NCBI GenBank assembly: GCA_030549495.1
Contig: JAUIRK010000991.1
Span: 1-64,000 of the forward strand
Origin: Nectonema munidae
Taxonomy: Eukaryota > Nematomorpha > Nectonematoida > Nectonematidae
Length of the DNA stretch: 64,000 nt
Direction: 5' to 3'
Part shown: piece after piece, positions 34,301 to 46,300 of the stretch
How the letters are laid out: each line of letters begins with the position of its first letter
How positions within the stretch are numbered: position 1 is the first letter of the stretch
Position numbers and translations under genes: made by a program
Notes under the pieces: generated by a model
What the model was told of the DNA's origin: nothing
The model's database searches: none
The model's input: the letters and a program-made list of their open reading frames with translations, nothing else

Positions 34301-37300
34301 GGAAAGCGGCGACGTAGGGCGAGCTCCTGATACGTCGTGCTGGTTTGGAGGTTGAGGCGCGTGTTGCGGATCTTGATCCAGTTCCTGCAATGCAGCAAAA
34401 ATTTGTTCTTCCGTAAAAGGGACTGTGAGGTCCTGGCGGTTCGGAAGGTTGGTTATGTCCGCCAGAACCTTGAAGAATTCTCTACTTCTTCGTGCTCGGC
34501 GCGCGTCCGCGCGGAGCTGCTTTCTTGTACGTGGGCGTGAAGGAGGGCCGAAAGGGCTGTTCTGGGAATGGGATGCCCAGGTCTGACATTGAGCCAACCT
34601 TCATTTGCCGGCTGGCTTGCTCCCATGAGCATTGAGTTGCTAGACATGCCATGCCGGCGATAGTTATGATTTCCTGGAGATCTTCCGTGGGAAGCACGTC
34701 AAGGTTTCGTTCCAAGACTTTCAGGAGTGCTAGGTTGGTGTTATCCTTTGCATTTCGCGTTTGGGGCGGCGCGGCGAGTTCAAATGCTTGGATTCTTCGG
34801 CGTGCGAGGTCACCGGCCGTATAGCGTGATGTTTGGCCCATAAATTCTTCCTTGATGTGGGTAGGAAGAGTTTGAGCTGGGGGCGGTATCATATCGACTT
34901 GTACCGGTTCAGTAGCCGGGACGGCGACTGGTGCGGATTTCTTGCGCAGATTGGTTTTAACCTTGCCAATCTCGACTTCAAGCTCGTCTACGCTGGAGGT
35001 GACGCTTGCTAATAAGGCGTGGTTCTCGTTTACAGTGTAGGCCATAGCCTGGAATACCGATAGGAAACTTTTAAATTCATCACTTGTAATAGGTGTTGAC
35101 TCCATCGCTGGGGATACGAGTGAACAGTATTATTCTTAAACAGAATGTGGCTTACGATAAAGTGGTGAGTATGAGCAGAGAGTTCTAAAATTAAAAAAAA
35201 TTGCTAAGAAATTTTTGTAAATTTTAATATTACAATTATTTTGTTTTAACCCTATTAGTGCTAGGGGGCGTAAAACGCCCCCCCTCCCTTCACTAAAAAA
35301 TTAATTGTAGAAAATTGGCTGAATCATATCCCTTCAAATTTTGTGGCTTTTCCTAAAATTGCTAGCTGAATCTTTTGAAACCATTTTCATGGTAGTTGAA
35401 TGACCCCTTAATGTCCAAAACTGTCAATCGAAATCAAAAATTAAAATTTTTCAGCAAAATTTTGACATTATCTGTACTTAACCTTATAACTTAGGATCTA
35501 TATTATATAATACCCTGAAAATTTATAATTATATACAGTTTGGAACGCATAACACTTTATATATTTAATTTTTTCAATAATCATGGCTACTTTTTAGAAA
35601 ATGTCAATCAAAATTTTGAATAATCAAAAATATATCTAATAAAATATACCTTCAAATTTTACATAAAATATAAGTTTTTATACTAAATCGGCCATGCTGG
35701 TTTCATTTCTGGACTAATTTTTTACGCTTAGGATCTGGAAATACCTATAAGTGTTAATCAAATTTGCAGTTTACTTCTAAAAATTATCTCCAAAAACATT
35801 CATTCAAATTTTACAATGAAATATATGTTATACTAAATCGGCCATGCTGGTTTCATTTCTGGACTCATTTTTTACGTTTAGGATGTGAAAATACCTATAA
35901 GTGTTAATCAAATTTGCGGTTTACTTCTAAAAATTGTCTCCAAAAACATTCATTCAAATTTTACAATGAAATATATGTTTTATACCAGATCAACCATGCT
36001 GTTTTCATTTCTGAACTCATTTTTCACATTTAGAGGTTTTAAAATATCATGCAAAATTTGCGGTAGTTTTCACATTTAGGGGTTTTACTGCTAGTGTCAA
36101 TAAAATTTGGGGTTTATATCTGAAAACTATATCCCAAAATATTCTTTCTAATTTTACATGAAATATATGTTTTTATACCAATTCGACCATGATAATTTTA
36201 TTTTTGAAATCATTTTTTGCATTGGTCTTAAATGTCTGAAAGTGTCAATCAAATTTTCGATTTACGTCTAATGTCTACAGAAATATTTTTGAAATTTAAA
36301 TAAAATATCTGTTTTTATGCCGAATGGAAGATGCTGGTATCATTTTTGGACTCAGGTTTGGCATTTATGGTTTTAAAATATCTGAAAGCTTGAATCAGAT
36401 TTGCGGTTTACTTCTAGATACTGTCTTCAAAAATATTTTCAAAAAAAATAAAATATCTCTTTTATACCAAATCGACTATGCTTATTTTATTTCTGTACTG
36501 GATTTTGGATAATACGGTTAAAAAATATCTCGAAGTTGCAATTGAATTAGTAATGTATGCCTGAAAATCAGTTCTGTAAAAAATTTTCAAAAAATGGCTG
36601 CATATTAGGTATATAGTAAAAATATACTTTTTTTTTGTATATTTTGGCTGATAATACTTTCTACAATCATCTTGAGTATGAAATATTTATTAAAAAAAAA
36701 TAAAACCTATTATAAAATCTTTTGAAAATTTGTATGAGAGAAGGAACCAAGTTGAAAAATAATTGAAAAGAGAACATGTGATCAAAACAAATAATTAAAA
36801 AAAATATGTATCTTGACTAAATGGAAGATCTACAATGTTCTAATGAACTAGGAAGTGATTTAATTATATAATATTAGATGCTTCAAAAAAGATTTTGACT
36901 GTGAAAAAGAAGTTCCCCTTTTACAAATGAAAAATATTTAAATATATAGCTTATCATCTAGGATTACAGTTAACATTTAGCTAAGATGGGTAGGAAATCT
37001 GAAAATTTAGAATAGGCCAGATTTATCAAAATGGCACAGATGCCAATATGTGGGAATTTAGTCACTATCAAGATATTTTTAATTTAAATTGAATTTGTCC
37101 ATCTTTTTCCTTTTGTGTCAAAGAGATAATTTTTTAGATGAAGAACGTTGACAACTTTTTGTAATTGAACAATCAACATCACGAATGATTCATCAGAAAA
37201 AATTCTTTGAAATAAGATTGGTTGACAAATATTCAGGCCTGATAATAAAATCACGATACTGATAAAAAAAAGTATAAGATCATCAAGAAGATTCTTTGAT

Positions 37301-40300
37301 CAGAATGCTTTGAGAGAGGAAAAAAGTAATTTTATCCTTATAAAAAAATTTTCGAACACACATTGAAGAATATAAATTTCTAATGAAAAAAGAGCTACCA
37401 AAAAAGGATCATCATAGAATGAATACCAAAATTACATACTGTAAATTATAATATGACGTAGAGACTACGAGCCGATAACGAATTTGTAGCCGAAAAGATG
37501 GAGGTCCTATCGAGTTACATAAGTTACTGTAAAATGAAATATTTTGAGTGAAAACACCTAAAGTTGGTTTATTAAATAAATTAAGAAAATAATTACCAGA
37601 GAAATACTGCAAGTAGAAGTTATTTTTATGTTTATATATTTGACATTGATTTACAGGTTTAATAGATTTTTTGACAGGTTTTATTGATTTCATAAAAAAT
37701 GAACATCACCATTAAATTCTGCATATTTGAAATGTATAAAAAACTTTAAAAGAATAAAAATTTTAATTTTGATATGGGCTGTCATATTTAAATTTTTTGT
37801 CAGGTTATATTTATAAAAAAAGGAATATAACCAGTAAACACAGCCTACTTGAAAATGGGTATATGTGTGTAAAATGCCATACTCGGTAAACTTCATCACC
37901 TCCCTATACTTTCTATTAAACGTAATTCTCTAATTCAAAAAACCGCGCCTGATCCTTTCTTTTTGGGATAAATCAATTTTTTTGACAGTTTTGATTGATT
38001 TTTTATAAAAAAATGAATATCACCACTGAATTACGCATGCTTGAAAATGGGTATATATATGTAAAAAACTTTATATTATTACTTAGATAAAAAGTTTCTT
38101 TTTAAGATGAGCTGTCATATATAAATCAATGCTTTGATAGCTTTAATTGATTTTTATAAAAAAAAATGAATATCACCGCTGAATTCAGCATGCTTGAAAA
38201 TGGGTGTATATGTGTAAAAAACATTTTATAATTATTTAGATAAAAAGTTTCTTTTTTGAGATGAGCTGTCATATGTAAATCACTTTTTTGACAGGTTTGA
38301 ATGATTTTTATAAAAAATGAATATCACCACTGAATTCAGCATATTTGAAAATGGGTATACATGTGTAAAAAACTTTATATACTTATTTAGATAAAAAGTT
38401 CCTTTTTGAGATAAGCTGTCACATTTAAATCAATTTTTTGACAGGTTTGATTGATTTTCATAAAAAATGAATATCACCACTGAATTCAGCATATTTGAAA
38501 ATGGGTATACATGCGTAAAAAACTTTATATAATTATTTAAATAAAAAGTTCCTTTTTGAGATGAGCTGTCATATATAAATCAATTTTTTGACAGGTTTGA
38601 TTGATTTTCATAAAAAATGGACATCACCACTGAATTCAGCATAGTTGAAATATATATGTAACATTAAAAATATTTATAAAAACTTATTAATATCTGAGAA
38701 AAATAGGGGGGCACTTTACGCCCCCCAACACTTGAACGGACAAATTTTGCCCAGCACTAATAGGGTTAAAACTAAAAAGTAAACAGTTTATTATGCATTA
38801 TATTCAAAAAAAAGATAAATGTATGTATATAATATATATATGTGTGTTCGATAGGAACAAAGCAAAGAAGGTAATTGCAAAAGCAATGCACGATGAAGCC
38901 AGTGACGAAGCAAAACAGATTGAAGAGATGAAAATGGAAACTAGGATGAGACATGTGTTTCGCATGGCCAGAACAAGCGCTATAGACAAAAGAGATGTTA
39001 TAGGAAACCCCTGCATTAAAAATCAAAGTGGTGAATTGAAGTTACGCTTGCCTGATATGTTGGATCTATGGAAAGATTATTGTGAAGATCTGTTGAATAA
39101 AGAACATGCATGGAACAAAAAGTTACAAGCTGAGCCAAATGAAGGTCCCGTATATTAAATTACTTTCGATGAAGTTGAACAAGCTTTGTTGAAAATGAAG
39201 AAGAATAAGGCACCTGGCCCGAGTGTTGTACCGATAGAAGTTCTAGAGCTGTGCAAATTAGAAAATGAACTGGCCAGAGTAGGTAATGACATGCTACAAG
39301 GAATAAGGATGCCAGACAGTTAGAGAAAAAGCTTTTTGATACCAATATACAAGGGCAAAGGCGATCACAAAGAGTGCCATTATTACAGAAGCATCAAATT
39401 GATCGAACACTCAATGAAAGTGATAGAGCAAGTTTTGAGAAAAGAATAAGAAGCAGAGTCAACATCAGCGACACTCAAATGGGGTTCATGCCCGACAAAA
39501 GTACGATTGATGCTATTTTTGACGTTCGTCAGCTGATGGAAAAGCATATAAACGTGGAGAAGGAGTTGTTCATACTGTTCTTAGATCTTGAGAAAGCCTT
39601 TTCTCGTATTCCTAGAGAGGTAATTTGGTGGTCATTAAGGAAGAAAGGCGTAATGGAATGTGAAATTAAAGCTGTGATGGAAATGTATAGACAGACTGAA
39701 ACTGCAGTACAAATCGAAGGAGAAAAATGTGGGTGGTTCGAAGTTAAAGTTGGAGTGCACCAGGGCTCCGTGCTCAGCCCATTTCTTTTCACGATTGTGA
39801 TGGATGCACTGGCAGAAAACATATCCAAGAACATGAGAAAAATTCTTTACCCTGATGATTTGATATTGATTGGCAGCAGTTGGGAAGACGTTGAAAACAA
39901 GTGCAGTTGCTGGAAAGAAGCCTTAGAAAGCAAAGGTTTGAAGGTGAATATTGCAAAAACGAAAGCAATGAAAGTCGTCACAAGAAAGTGTTTTGACTCA
40001 GTAAGTGCTATCGATCCGTGTAGTGTGTGTGGAAGCAGAGTAGTTAGGAATGCTATTCAATGCGTGAAATGCGAATTATGGGTTCATAAGAGATGTTCAG
40101 GCTTATCTGTTTCATTGAGCAGAGCGAAAAATGTCATATGTCGCAGTTGTAAGATAAATCATGAAATTGTGGAAGATCAAGGCTTCGTTAAACTAGGTGA
40201 AGATGAATTCGAAGTAGTAAAGGAGTTTTGTTATTTGTGTGATGTTCTAACAAGAGATGGTGAAATTGAAAAAACGGTGATATCAAGAATTAGAGCTGGT

Positions 40301-43300
40301 TGGAAAAAGTTTAATGATATTGCTGGCGTACTGTGCGGCAGAGTTTTGTCATTGAAGTTAAAAGGAAGACTATACAAATCGTGTGTAAGGAGTGTTATGT
40401 GTAATGGAGCAGAGTGTTGGCCAATGAAGAAGGTTGGAGTGAGACGCATGCAGTCTGCTGAGATGAGGATGTTACGACTCATGTGTGGCAAAACTCTACT
40501 GGACAAAGTGCGAAGCAAAGAGATTACAAGAATGACAGGGGTGGAAGATATAGAGCAGTATTTGGAAGAGCATAGACTCCGTTGGCTAGGACACTTAGAG
40601 AGAATGGATCCACAAAGACTAACGAAGAGACTATGGGATGAAAACATCACTGGACAAGCGAGGAGAGGTAGACCGAAAAAAAGATGGGAAGATGCCGTTA
40701 AAGAAGACATGAAGAAAAGGAACTTGAAGATTGAAGATGCTGAAATGAAAGGAAGATGGAGACGTCGCTGCAAATTCAAGGTCGACCTTGGCTCGCCAGG
40801 ACAAAGACCTGCTCATTAGAGCGAATGGATGATGATGATGTGTGTGTATATATGGGCAAATAATTATTTTGTATGAAAATCTATAAAACAAATGACTAAT
40901 GTCAAAATGTTTCGATAAATGACTTGGCTCCCTATCCTGAAAAATCAGATGGAACATACAATAAAGTTTCCCAACAGGAAAGTATGATCCCTGGTACTCT
41001 TACTGAAATTGGATTCCCAGAATCTTCCGTTCAGGAGGCGAAGCAAACTTCCACAAACTATGTATCCCCAGAAGAGCCAAGATCAACAAGGACTATTGAG
41101 GCTCCTTCACGTTTGGGTCTTTAGTTTCAAAAGATGGATGAGGAGAATGTGGCAATTGTATTTTGTTTGACCTTCATCTTCGCTTGTACTCGTTCATCCT
41201 TCATCGCCTCTATCACCTTTGCAAATGGATAACCTTGGTCACTCACTACCTTCATGTTGCAATTGTACTACACCTACTTCATAATTGTTACCAATTAACT
41301 GATTCGCCATTAGCGTCTCGCTTAATTCATTTCATGTGTATATAGACACTTTTACTCACCTGTTGAATATTGTTCAATAAAGCTTCTTTTAACGAAGTCC
41401 TACCTTTCTTCTTCATCAATTCTCATTTTGTCTTTCTACAATATGCAGTGTTCCTCAAGATTTTTAATAATTTAGGATAATTTTCGCCCCAAATGCACAT
41501 TCTTGAGTTAATTATTGTGTGTAGCCTTGGCCCCTATTCTAAAAGTGAACATTTCTTTCTAACTATAGCTGTCATTTTGTTTTGAAACTAAGTTTATTTT
41601 CTGTAGGCTTCTCTGGAACATATCAAGGTCTAACTCCCACAATCATGAAACAAGGCTCCAATCAAGCAATTCGCTTTTGGGTTGTAGAAACATGCAAGAA
41701 TTGGTATGTCGTTTTCAGCATCTTTTTGATATATATCATGTGCGTACCAACGGAAACGAAATCGAAAGTTGCACTCACCTCCCACCCCGCCTATCGTCTG
41801 ACCCCATCTTATTGGCTCTTTTGCAGTGATAATTACCACGAGAAGTTATCCTGGTCTTTAGGGCTGTCGTTTTCTTAATCTGAGGATTCTTATGTAGAGC
41901 CACTTGAACATGATAGTTTACGCTATGTTAGAGATCTTTTGCGATCGCTGTCTGGAAGAACCAGTTGATCTTATCTAGTAGGAAAAGAAGGCTTTGGATT
42001 TTCTGGATACTTGTCAGCAGGGTGGTGACTTGTCTATATGGCGCCCCAGGCCAAAAATTTTGGTGGCGCTGTAGGCTAAAGGTTCCATTGCCGTCCAGAC
42101 CAAAATTTTCAGTACAGCCTAAGAAAAAAGTTTCAGAGATAATCCCTGAATTCTCTCTTACATACGGTAACTCCATTGTTTGATTTTTTAGCATAAATAT
42201 ATTATCAGTGGTCTGGCAAGACCACGGGAGATAATAAAATGAAACAACGAAATGTATAGAAAGTATATGCATCACTCTCTATATCAGTGGTCTGGCAAAA
42301 CCACTCGGTAGACAACATGGATATCATGGCGTGCCAGACCTATTATAGGGTTTATTGATCATTAGTCATATGTTTGCGATTGTTAGTCATATCTTTGAAA
42401 TCAATGGAACTCTAGCTACGAATTTTTGTTTTACATAAATGCACATGGGTGTCACACCGTCAGCATATTAAAATATATTAGTTTCGAATCAGATCTGTGC
42501 CACAGTGCGTCATCATTGAACTTATACAGTTGTCAATCACATTTTTAAGTGATGTAACTGGCTTATTGGGTGTCAATTAAAAAAGTTTATAACAACTTGA
42601 AATTTTAGCGTCACCGTATAAAACTATATAAAACGTAACAAGTATATAAAGTTTGTTTGAATGTATACTTCTAGTTGTTGTGAGTGTCACAGCGTCACCC
42701 TTCTTATAAAATATAAAAATCATAGGATATTTTAGCGTCACTTTATAAAACATAGCAGGTATACAAAGTTACATTGTATGAATACTTCTAGTTGTTGTGA
42801 GCGTCATAGCATCCCTCCTTATAAAATATAGAAAGCATAGGATATTTTAGCGTCACCATATAAAACTATACAAAATATAGCAGGTACATAAAGTTGCATT
42901 GAATGTATTCTTCTAGTGGTTACCAGAGTGTTACTCTTATAAAATATGGAAAGCATAGGATAATTTAGTGTCACTTTATGAAACTATATAAATCATAGCA
43001 AGTATATAAAGTTGTTTTGTATATATACTTCTAGTGGTTATCAGTGTCACAGCGTCACAAATCTTTTTGAGCGTCACAGTGTCACAGCGTCACACACCAT
43101 ATAAAATATAGAAAACATAAGATATTTTAACGTCACCTTATAAAACATAACAAGTATATGAAGTTTATTTGTATGTATACTTCTAGTTGTTTTGACCGTC
43201 ATAATATCACCGCGTCACCCACTTTATAAAATATAGAAAGCATAGGACATTTTAGCGTCATCTTATAAAACTATACAAAATATAGCAAGTATATGAAGTT

Positions 43301-46300
43301 GCTTTGTATATATAATACTTCTAGTGGTTACCAACATCACAGCGTCACAAAACTTTGTGAGAGTGATAATGTTACATCGTCATCCATCTTATAAAATATA
43401 GAAAGCATTGGATATTTTAGCGTTACTTTATTAACCTATATAGTATATACAATATATGAAGTAACCAATCTTATCAGATATAGAAACAGGATATCTTAGT
43501 CTACGTTTTTATTTGTTGTAGTCACTAAAAGTTATATAATGTATTTCATAAAATTTGTATAGTTATGTAGTGAAATTTTCGCTTGATCTTCCTCATCACC
43601 CATCACATAAAAATCGATGATTATTTTTATTGCGAAGAGGTTTCAAGCTTAGGCCCATTCTCTCTTTTTGAAAGGGGGGAGTCGCCAGAAGCCCTACAGA
43701 GCTGCCAATTTAATTAAATACCTATAAAAATAAACTTTTATCACTGAAAGCAGAAAGAAATAAAAAATGAATAATTAATTTCCATAGCACAAAGCATGAA
43801 ACAAATTTTTTAGAAATATTTAGCTTAAAATGTTTTAAAGCAAAAAGCTATTTACTGTTTATAATAATCTTCTATAACTAAATCTTTTCATGAAAAATCT
43901 TTAGTTTCTTTCTATAATTTTTATCATTTGGTAAAGGTTTTTTCTAATAAAAGTACCCTCATTTTCAATATTTTCCTATAAACCAAGATCTAGATTGATT
44001 AACCAATTCCACCATATGGTAGACGATTCTTTTAAGTCATTTATTTGATTAGGGCGCCAAAATTTTCGATTTTTATTATAAAAGGAATATGTGGTTTTTT
44101 CATTGCAAATGAAATATTCTTTGCTTTTTTTATTAAACATAAAACATTGCTATATGTTAATTCAGTGATATTTGTAAAGATGTCTTTTTTATGGAAGTAT
44201 ATTTTTTATTATTGTTATTTATAAATGTTTGCTATTTTTCGCATTATTAAAATCAATCCAATTAACTTTAAATTCACAATTCCTTGTTCCTTATTTTTTA
44301 CAAAATCAGAAACAGTTCTTGAATATAACAAATTTAAATAAGGTGTAGATGTGTTCAACGAAATGCTCGGAGAATTTACAACTTACGAACCTTCAAGAAG
44401 ATTGCCTTTCAGCAGTTATTTAGATATTGCAGCAAACAATAGTTGGGTGATACAGAAACATAATGCTCCTGGAACATTTCCCCCAACCCGCAAAATTGGA
44501 CGAAATATTTTATACGAGATCTATCTCTAAAGTTAGGAGAATTGTCCATGCAAACAAGATGTTAAAGACCCCTTGACTCAACATATTACTAGAGATGTGA
44601 TAAGTTTGTTTGGGATGGAACAAGCTCAAGTTCAGCGATATACTTATTCTCGAGGTTACTGTTATATTAGCACGTAAGCCTAAGAAGAGAGGTACAAGAA
44701 AGTGTACTGACGGTTATAGATCAACATGTAAAGTTCATATTAAATATTTCTGTTCTAATTGTGCAAATTAATATTGCAAAGATGTAAATTTGAGCAATAT
44801 TTCTCTATCTTTTTTCACATTTTTTAGGTAAATGGCGTTAAATTTCACCTTTTTCAAAATAAGGCTTTTTTTGCTTTTTGTATTCCTGTTTTCAGACTGA
44901 TTTTTTAAATTTATAGTTTTAACTCTTAGAAATATACATGTGAATTTGAGTATCTGTTTTATATATAAAAGTATATGAAATCATGCAAATAAAATTGGAA
45001 TGCCCTAAAACCCCCTAATCCGTCTTGCGAGTGTTGACATTCTCATTCGCATCAGCAAGTTTTGACCATTTTTTTTATTAGCGCGAAAATTTTCCATTTT
45101 TACTTTTCCAAAAGTTTTTATGATAAGGTACGTCTTTATGATAACACTCATGCATTGACACCTTCTCTCTCAATTTTTAGGAAGTATAAAACTTGCGTTT
45201 GGGTAGAATGGCAATTAGGATATGCGCACCCGCTAAAAATAATTCTGACATCCACGTCCGCGCCTACAAAAATTCCACATCCTATACATCCCTCTCTACT
45301 TAGAATATGGCCTGCATCCATATTAGTGTATATGCATTTGTAGATGTTAATGTAAAGTAAATATATTTCGTTTAAAAGCATTCGATCATTTCAATCTTCT
45401 CACCTTTAACTCGATGACTGACTCAACATATAATTTCTCTTGTCAATCAATGTTTTCCTTTAATAGGTATAGAGGAGGGGATTCTACGAAACCTGTGAAT
45501 AAAATTGCTACTGGCTTGTTTGGAGCGTTGGCTGGTGCTGCATCCGTTTTCGGAAATACTCCCATTGATGTTGTAAAAACACGAATGCAGGTATTCCCTT
45601 TATTTCGTGTAATCGTTTTTATCCTTTTTCATATTTGAGCTCTTTTTACAACTCCCTCTCACATTTTATTATTATCCTTAGCTAATTTAAAAAGAAGAAA
45701 AACTCTAAAATTAATTTTTAAATTTTAATTAAAATCAACGAAATTCTACATGCATTTCGTAAATTATGTTTGGCATTACATTTATATTTTGCTTAATTAT
45801 ATTTGCCTTGAATATATTTTTTAAATATAATGTAAACAAACAAACATTTTATCAGAGAATTCAAATTTGTGACACCTTTATCATTACATATTCATTTTAT
45901 TTTATGTTTTATTTTTTATCAAGGGTAAGCCTTGAATAGTTCGCAATGTTTTTACAATTTCCTTCACATTTTGAGTATATAAATAATTTTATTGATAAAA
46001 GTTATCTTCGTTTTTAAAAGTGCCTCGATATTGCGGTTACTCATTTAAGTGTAATAAACCTATGACTTATTGCAAGCTGTTCTTCATATTTAATGAGTTA
46101 ATTTTTGTATACTTCTTGTATTATTTTCTGTGCGTATTCTCAAACAATTTACATTACTAACTTAATACATACGCCTGTAGCAATAATATGAAGGTGGGCA
46201 ATGCAGTACATTATAAAATAGAGAATTATTTGATTTGTGAGCTTTGACTACAACATTTCATAATAAGCAATTTCTTATCGAAGTGGGTAAATTCCTCCAT

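Larger units (their letters stand above)
35250..38765. mobile_element. piggyBac-like non-autonomous element, copy A
   Basis: TTAA (35246-35249) precedes CCCTATTAGTGCTAGGGGGC. The other end reads AGCACTAATAGGG before TTAA (38766-38769). CCC...GGG inverted ends inside duplicated TTAA are the signature of piggyBac transposition. Just inside each end is a further palindromic block (GGGGGCGTAAAACGCCCCC and GGGGGGCACTTTACGCCCCC). There is no transposase; the 3.5-kb body consists largely of two tandem arrays (35640-36520 and 37600-38660) and AT-rich filler. It would have been moved in trans by a related enzyme. Confidence 0.88.

Noticed and set aside
40231-40779. 182-codon minus-strand frame
   Set aside because: It lies antisense to the LINE C-terminal domain and reads as serine- and leucine-rich shadow sequence.
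42209-42310. GTGGTCTGGCAAGACCAC motifs as ends of the intron 3 piggyBac
   Set aside because: They share CAAGACCACGG with the piggyBac end at 48315 but are self-complementary, lack a TTAA-CCC context and have no coding link. The likeness may be chance.
42590-43500. CRISPR-like array
   Set aside because: Units are diverged throughout, with no constant repeat and unique spacers. It is a satellite in a eukaryotic intron.
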